From Fimbriimonadaceae bacterium (lineage in GTDB: Bacteria > Armatimonadota > Fimbriimonadia > Fimbriimonadales > Fimbriimonadaceae): DNA of 64,000 nt. Position 1 is the first letter of the stretch; each line of letters begins with the position of its first letter. A model generated the notes under the pieces. That model did not search any database. It was not told the DNA's origin and saw only the letters and a program-made list of their open reading frames with translations. Made by a program: the position numbers and the translations under genes. The stretch spans positions 124,001 through 188,000 of the forward strand of contig JAHCHO010000004.1 in NCBI GenBank assembly GCA_026129685.1. Reading direction: 5' to 3'. Shown here piece after piece: positions 60,053-64,000 of this stretch.

Positions 60053-61303
60053 TCAGCCCTTGGGGGCCTTCACGGTGATCCAGTGGGTGTGCTCGATCTC
60101 CCGTCCACCGACCGTCACCGTCACGCGAAACGGGAAGGTCCCGTTGGCGTCGTCGGGTATCTGCGCCTCGATCACGCGCCGCACGGACCCGCGAGCCTGG
60201 TAGATCACGAAGCCCTTGTCGTCGCCGGCGAGGATCTTCCATCGGTCGGGGGTCACGATTCGGGTGACCCCGTCGAGGCGGTTCCGTGAGTTGGAGATCA
60301 GGTAGAGGCTGAATTTGAGCACCCTGGCCCCCGCCTTGTTCTTCTCATCGCGCACCCGCGTCAGGTCCACCGAGACGATGGGCGAGACGACGACGCTCGT
60401 TCGCACGACGATCGGACTCGACGGTCCCGACACCGTCCCTCGAACGACTCGCCAGCCCGAATCCGCGTCGCTCGCCACCATCGTCTTGTAGTCGACGAAA
60501 GCGCGCCCCTTGCGGTCGAACTTGGGGAAGGGAAGAGCGGTGGTCATCGATCGCTTCTCAAGGAAGCCCTCGCTCCGGAGTTCGATGCGCTCGAGCGGCA
60601 TTTCGTCCTTACCCTCGAAGTTGAGGCGAACGGGGATCTCTTCGCCGGGGGCGACCCGGCGGAACTTGAGTTCGGGCTTCCACTTCATGCCCTCGAGCAG
60701 GCCCGTGCCCAAGTCGAAGACCAAGTTCACCGGGGCCGTCGCCCGGGGGAGAAAGGCGTCCAAGGTTTCGGGATCGGGCTCGATCGCGTCCACCCGGACG
60801 CCGACCGTGTTCCCGTTCGAGGTCGGAATCAGTCCGGTTCGGACGTCCACCAGGCTGACTTCGACCGTCCAGGAATCGTCGCCCGAGGACGCCCCGTACT
60901 TCAAGGCGTCGGCGAGCCCGGGCGCGTCCATCCAGATCGGCCCGTCCCGGCGGGTACCGTCGAGGCGCTTCACGGTGGCCTTCGCCTGTCCCTCGACGAA
61001 TCGGACGGCCACCTGGATGTTGTCGTCACCGTTGAGCCAGCCGTCGCCACGAAGGTCGAAGCTGGCGACGAAAGACCGGTCCAAGGGCAGGGTCGCGGCA
61101 GCGTGGACCACGTTGGGTTCCCACTCGAAGTAGCTCTTGACGCCATCCACATCGGCGAGCGCCTCCCATTCCTCGTGCTCGATCTTCCCGTCGAGTTTCG
61201 GCGTCAGCGCGAGCCGAAGGGGTTGGTCCACCTTGAACGCTCCCTGGAACGGGCGCTCTTGAATCGTGGCGAGCGAAGCGGCGAGCAGGATCGGTACGAA
61301 CAT
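60053..61303 (-). CDS. Exported protein with CBM9/DOMON-like domain
   Basis: A 416-residue secreted protein with a signal peptide (about 1-16). Residues about 25-200 look like a CBM9/DOMON-type beta-sandwich (LTPKLDGKIEHEEWEAL, ending in NLVFDLGTG), as found on surface sugar-binding or cytochrome-linked proteins. The second half is beta-rich, with a terminal Ig-like segment (TVTVGGREIEHTHW). No enzyme motif is seen. Confidence 0.7.
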   Translation of the reverse strand: MFVPILLAASLATIQERPFQGAFKVDQPLRLALTPKLDGKIEHEEWEALADVDGVKSYFEWEPNVVHAAATLPLDRSFVASFDLRGDGWLNGDDNIQVAVRFVEGQAKATVKRLDGTRRDGPIWMDAPGLADALKYGASSGDDSWTVEVSLVDVRTGLIPTSNGNTVGVRVDAIEPDPETLDAFLPRATAPVNLVFDLGTGLLEGMKWKPELKFRRVAPGEEIPVRLNFEGKDEMPLERIELRSEGFLEKRSMTTALPFPKFDRKGRAFVDYKTMVASDADSGWRVVRGTVSGPSSPIVVRTSVVVSPIVSVDLTRVRDEKNKAGARVLKFSLYLISNSRNRLDGVTRIVTPDRWKILAGDDKGFVIYQARGSVRRVIEAQIPDDANGTFPFRVTVTVGGREIEHTHWITVKAPKG

Positions 61304-61413
61304 GGCACATCGGGAGCGGAGACGCTCCGCCCTCTAGGTTTAGGACGAACGACGAGCCCTAGACTTATCGCGGCTTCTGCCGAACCGACCCGTCCTGGTA
61401 GCATCCCGCAGGA

Positions 61414-62916
61414 ATGAAGCCCGAACGAGAGCTCGAAATCCTCATCCGCGCCAAGTACCCGATCTTGTTCGTCGTCTCCTGGGAAGAACGCCGCGTGGAG
61501 TCCGAGGTCAAGAGCATCTGCGAGAAGCTCAACCGCTCGATGCACACCTGGTCCATCACGCAAGGGATGCGACCGGCGGTCACCCGCACGTCCGGACCGG
61601 ACAAGCCGAGCGCCCTCAGCCCCGAACTCGAGGCGCTCGCCCTCGCGCACGAAGCCCCCGAGTACACGGTGTTCGTGTTGCGCGATTTCCACCACTACAT
61701 GAAGGACCCACGGGTCTCGCGGCTCCTGCGCGACCTCGGGCAGCGACTGCGCGGGCGCTCCCAGACCCTGATGCTGATGGGGCCGGTCCTGACGCTTCCA
61801 CCAGACCTGGAGAAAGAGGTGACCGTCGTGGACTTCGGCCTTCCGGGGGCGGACGAGATCGAGAAGAAGCTGGAACAAGTCCTTGAGACGGTCCAGGACA
61901 ACCCCAAGATCGACGCCACGTTGACCGACGAGCAACGCGAGCTCATCGTCAAGTCCGCCCAGGGTCTCACTCTCGACGAAATCGAATCGGTCTTCGCGCG
62001 GAGCCTGGTCGAGACGCACCGGTTCGACGTGAACGCGATTCTGGAGGAGAAGAAGCAGATCGTCCGCAAGTCGGGCCTGCTCGAGTACTACCCAGCGGAA
62101 TCCAAGCTGAAAGACGTCGGCGGGATGGAGATGCTCAAGGAGTGGCTCGAGCAGCGCACCTCCAGCTTTACCGACCGGGCGCGCGACTTTGGGATTCCGG
62201 CGCCGAAAGGGGTGCTCTTGATCGGGGTCCAGGGCTGCGGCAAGTCGTTGCTCGCCAAGGCGATCGCCGCCCAATGGAACCTGCCCATGCTCAAGATGGA
62301 CGTGGGGCGGGTGTTCGGCAGCCTGGTCGGGCAGAGTGAGCAGAACATGCGCAAAGCGATCTCGGTCGCCGAGTCCCTCGCGCCGTGTTGCCTCTGGACC
62401 GACGAACTCGAAAAGGGCTTCGCGGGTCTGGGCGGGTCGGGAGTCAGCGACGGGGGCACGACCGCGCGGGTGTTCGCCACCTTCCTGACGTGGATGCAGG
62501 AGAAGACGGAGCCGGTGTTCCTGATCGCGACCGCGAACGACGTGACGAAACTTCCGCCGGAGATGCTCCGCAAGGGGCGCTTCGACGAGATCTTCTTTGT
62601 GGACCTGCCGGACCTCGACGAGAGGGAAGAGATCTTCGCGATCCACCTTCGCAAGCGCAAACGCGACCCGGCGCTGTTCGACCTTCGCGCCGTTGGGGCG
62701 GAGACGAAGGGTTATAGCGGGGCGGAGATCGAGCAGATCGTCGTCGGGGCGCTGTACCGGGCGTTCGCGAAGGGACGGGAACTGGAGCAGACCGACCTCC
62801 TCGAGGAGAGCCGCGCCATCGTCCCCCTCAGTCGGATGATGGAGGAGGAGATCTCCTGGCTCCGGGCATGGGCGGAGAAGCGGACGCGGCCAAGCTCGGA
62901 TCGAAAGGGGGACTGA
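61414..62916 (+). CDS. Ycf46-like AAA ATPase
   Basis: A 500-residue ATPase. The N-terminal 240 residues form a degenerate P-loop-like domain (LIRAKYPILFVVSWEERRV, and YTVFVLRDFHHYM). The C-terminal AAA domain has Walker A GVQGCGKS (about 270), Walker B CCLWTDELE, and a sensor segment IATANDVTKLPPEM with the arginine finger region RKGRFDEIF. This two-part plan is the same as chloroplast/cyanobacterial Ycf46. The function is unclear (inorganic-carbon or stress related in cyanobacteria). TAGCAT and AGGA lie just before the ATG. Confidence 0.85.
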   Translation: MKPERELEILIRAKYPILFVVSWEERRVESEVKSICEKLNRSMHTWSITQGMRPAVTRTSGPDKPSALSPELEALALAHEAPEYTVFVLRDFHHYMKDPRVSRLLRDLGQRLRGRSQTLMLMGPVLTLPPDLEKEVTVVDFGLPGADEIEKKLEQVLETVQDNPKIDATLTDEQRELIVKSAQGLTLDEIESVFARSLVETHRFDVNAILEEKKQIVRKSGLLEYYPAESKLKDVGGMEMLKEWLEQRTSSFTDRARDFGIPAPKGVLLIGVQGCGKSLLAKAIAAQWNLPMLKMDVGRVFGSLVGQSEQNMRKAISVAESLAPCCLWTDELEKGFAGLGGSGVSDGGTTARVFATFLTWMQEKTEPVFLIATANDVTKLPPEMLRKGRFDEIFFVDLPDLDEREEIFAIHLRKRKRDPALFDLRAVGAETKGYSGAEIEQIVVGALYRAFAKGRELEQTDLLEESRAIVPLSRMMEEEISWLRAWAEKRTRPSSDRKGD

Positions 62917-63013
62917 CCTGCCTGGTCCCGGCGGGCTCTTCGTCGGGTTTCCCACACGTTCTCGGTTGAAATTGGGTCGGTGCTCGTCGCCCGGTCCGGT
63001 CCAACGGGTGCCC

Positions 63014-63035
63014 GGGATCCTTCGTTCCCCAGGAT
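63014..63035 (+). repeat. Short dispersed repeat, copy 1
   Basis: GGGATCCTTCGTTCCCCAGG followed by atg, with ATCCT and AGGAT as inverted ends. It lies just past the 3' end of the VOC gene. Related copies lie beyond the 5' end of that gene. Confidence 0.6.
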
Positions 63036-63051
63036 GGCCGGCCTCAAGCCG

Positions 63052-63399
63052 TTACTTCGCGTACTTGGGTTGGTAGAGTTGGACGGTGAAGTCGCCGGGG
63101 ACGCGGAAGAAGGTGACGAGGCCGTAGCCGTGGTCCTCGATCTCCGTCGCGAACTCGACCCCACGGACGCGCAGTTCGGCAACGGTGGCCTCGATGTCGT
63201 CGCAGTAGAAGGACAGGTCGACGGTGCCGGACGGAGGGTTGCCGTCGGTCGGGTGCACCCCCAGATCGGCTTCCGGCGCGTCGAAGATCAGCCATCCGCC
63301 GCCGATGTCGGTTCCGGAAAGGCCGAGTTGGTCGCGGAGGAACGCGCGCAGGGCGTCCGCTTCGGACGAGTAGAACATGGCGTGCATGCCGCGGATCAT
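63052..63399 (-). CDS. VOC-family (glyoxalase-like) protein
   Basis: A 115-residue vicinal-oxygen-chelate protein with paired beta-alpha-beta-beta-beta modules: HAMFYSSEADALRAF, LGVHPTD, then VDLSFYCDDIEATVAELRVRG and VTFFRVPGDFTVQLYQP. It is of the bleomycin-resistance/glyoxalase type with unknown substrate. The gene is flanked by copies of a short intergenic repeat. Confidence 0.85.
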   Translation of the reverse strand: MIRGMHAMFYSSEADALRAFLRDQLGLSGTDIGGGWLIFDAPEADLGVHPTDGNPPSGTVDLSFYCDDIEATVAELRVRGVEFATEIEDHGYGLVTFFRVPGDFTVQLYQPKYAK

Positions 63400-63455
63400 C
63401 GAGGACCTCAGACGCTCGGACCCGGACGAACGACACGAGTCGGAATCCGAGGCGA

Positions 63456-63562
63456 CCTTCCTCAGGATGACGGGGTCCCGTACGACCGGGGTCCTTCGTT
63501 CCCCCGGGATGACGGGAATGGCTTTCCGTGGCGACCGGGATCCCTCGTTCCTCCGGATGACA
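63456..63562 (+). repeat. Short dispersed repeat, copies 2-4 in tandem
   Basis: Three imperfect copies of GGGATCCTTCGTTCCYCSGG plus ATGAC: about 63456-63480, 63488-63516 and 63537-63562. They are spaced by about 30-50 nt and share the GGATGAC end. The cluster fills the 185-bp gap between the VOC and P-type ATPase genes. Confidence 0.6.
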
Positions 63563-63584
63563 CAGATCCAGGAGGACAGGCAGC

Positions 63585-64000
63585 CTAGCGGAAGCGGCGC
63601 AAGCGGAGCGAGTTGAGGACCACGGAGACGCTGCTGAGGGCCATCGCGCCCGCTGCCAGCATCGGGTTGAGCTTGCCCATCGCGGCCAAGGGGATCATGA
63701 CCACGTTGTAGCCGAAGGCCCAGATCAGGTTGCCACGGATGGTGCGCATCGTCGCGCGGGCGAGGCGAACGGCGCGGGGCACCCCGCGCAAGTCGGCGCC
63801 GAGGAGCGTGACGCCCGCCGTTTCCATCGCGATGTCGGTGCCGGTGCCCATCGCGATGCCAAGGTCAGCGGCGGCGAGGGCGGGGGCGTCGTTGATGCCG
63901 TCGCCGACCATCGCGACCGAGCCTCGCGTCCGGTATCGGGTCACGACCTCGGCCTTGCCCTCGGGGCGGACCTCGGCCACGATGCTCTGGACGCCCACCT
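63585..64000 (-). CDS. Heavy-metal P-type ATPase, C-terminal part (partial)
   Basis: The frame enters from the right edge, so only about 138 C-terminal residues are seen. They hold the hinge motif [23 protein letters not shown], the following [14 protein letters not shown] end, and the last two transmembrane helices ([15 protein letters not shown]). This is a typical P1B Cu+/Ag+-type transporter end. The CPx metal motif lies outside the window, so the metal cannot be fixed. Confidence 0.88.
   Translation of the reverse strand, partial: VGVQSIVAEVRPEGKAEVVTRYRTRGSVAMVGDGINDAPALAAADLGIAMGTGTDIAMETAGVTLLGADLRGVPRAVRLARATMRTIRGNLIWAFGYNVVMIPLAAMGKLNPMLAAGAMALSSVSVVLNSLRLRRFR

Noticed and set aside
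61204-62955. A 583-codon frame opposite the Ycf46-like ATPase
   Set aside because: Shadow frame; Walker motifs are on the plus strand.
63014-63562. The short repeats as a CRISPR array
   Set aside because: Copies are imperfect, irregularly spaced, interrupted by a gene, and no cas gene is present.

Overview
The window is GC-rich, densely packed chromosomal DNA from a diderm bacterium. It carries lipid A genes (lpxA, lpxB, fabZ), a type IV-pilin-like DUF1559 protein, two PEP-CTERM proteins, a dockerin-bearing lipoprotein and several secreted sugar-active proteins. That mix fits Armatimonadota (Fimbriimonadia-like) best, but the assignment is inferred from gene content only. No rRNA, insertion sequence, prophage or CRISPR array was seen. 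One tRNA (Glu, UUC) is present.

Layout. 1-9 kb: a partial GT39-like transferase, selA with a small HD-like partner, a TerC-type membrane protein, FmdB, then fabZ-lpxA-lpxB and a methyltransferase-tgt pair. 9-20.5 kb: a sodium/solute symporter, a GH5-like secreted glycosidase, an LpxH-like phosphoesterase, an acyl-CoA dehydrogenase, a degenerate SprA-like protein, a SIS-NeuB pair (nonulosonate-type sugar), a secreted protein, tsaB and murB. 20.5-26.4 kb: a 1537-residue lipoprotein with six Ig-like repeats, and an M42 peptidase. 26.4-33 kb: two PEP-CTERM proteins, then a large AAA/transmembrane/WD40 protein that converges on a SARP-type regulator fused to a related AAA domain. The divergent promoter between the second PEP-CTERM gene and the AAA/WD40 gene carries four 7-bp boxes at 11-bp register, the classic SARP operator geometry.

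33-50.7 kb is a nitrate-respiration island. A five-gene operon encodes a NarG-like molybdoenzyme, a four-cluster Fe-S subunit, a cytochrome c/NarI-like fusion, a Rieske protein and cytochrome b. Divergent from it are NnrS, a Crp/Fnr regulator, a hemerythrin and an AhpD-like protein. Two NarK-type transporters follow, then a translationally coupled molybdenum-cofactor operon (moaA, moaC-mogA fusion, moeA, moaD, moaE-moeB-rhodanese fusion, TauE/SafE permease). Three near-identical palindromes (ATGAC-N4-GTCAT core) sit in the two divergent promoter regions and are the probable sites of the local Crp/Fnr protein.

50.7-64 kb: a ThuA/SUMF1/Gfo-Idh secreted cluster, a DUF1559 pseudopilin, recJ, a GH116 glycosidase, tRNA-Glu, a CBM9-like secreted protein, a Ycf46-like AAA ATPase, a VOC protein flanked by short repeats, and the C-terminal part of a heavy-metal P-type ATPase.

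At least seven genes have a TANNNT -10 box ending 6-7 nt before the start codon, which suggests that leaderless transcription is common in this genome. Adjacent same-strand genes very often overlap by 1-4 nt (ATGA, GTGA, TTGA, TAATG), so translational coupling is widespread.
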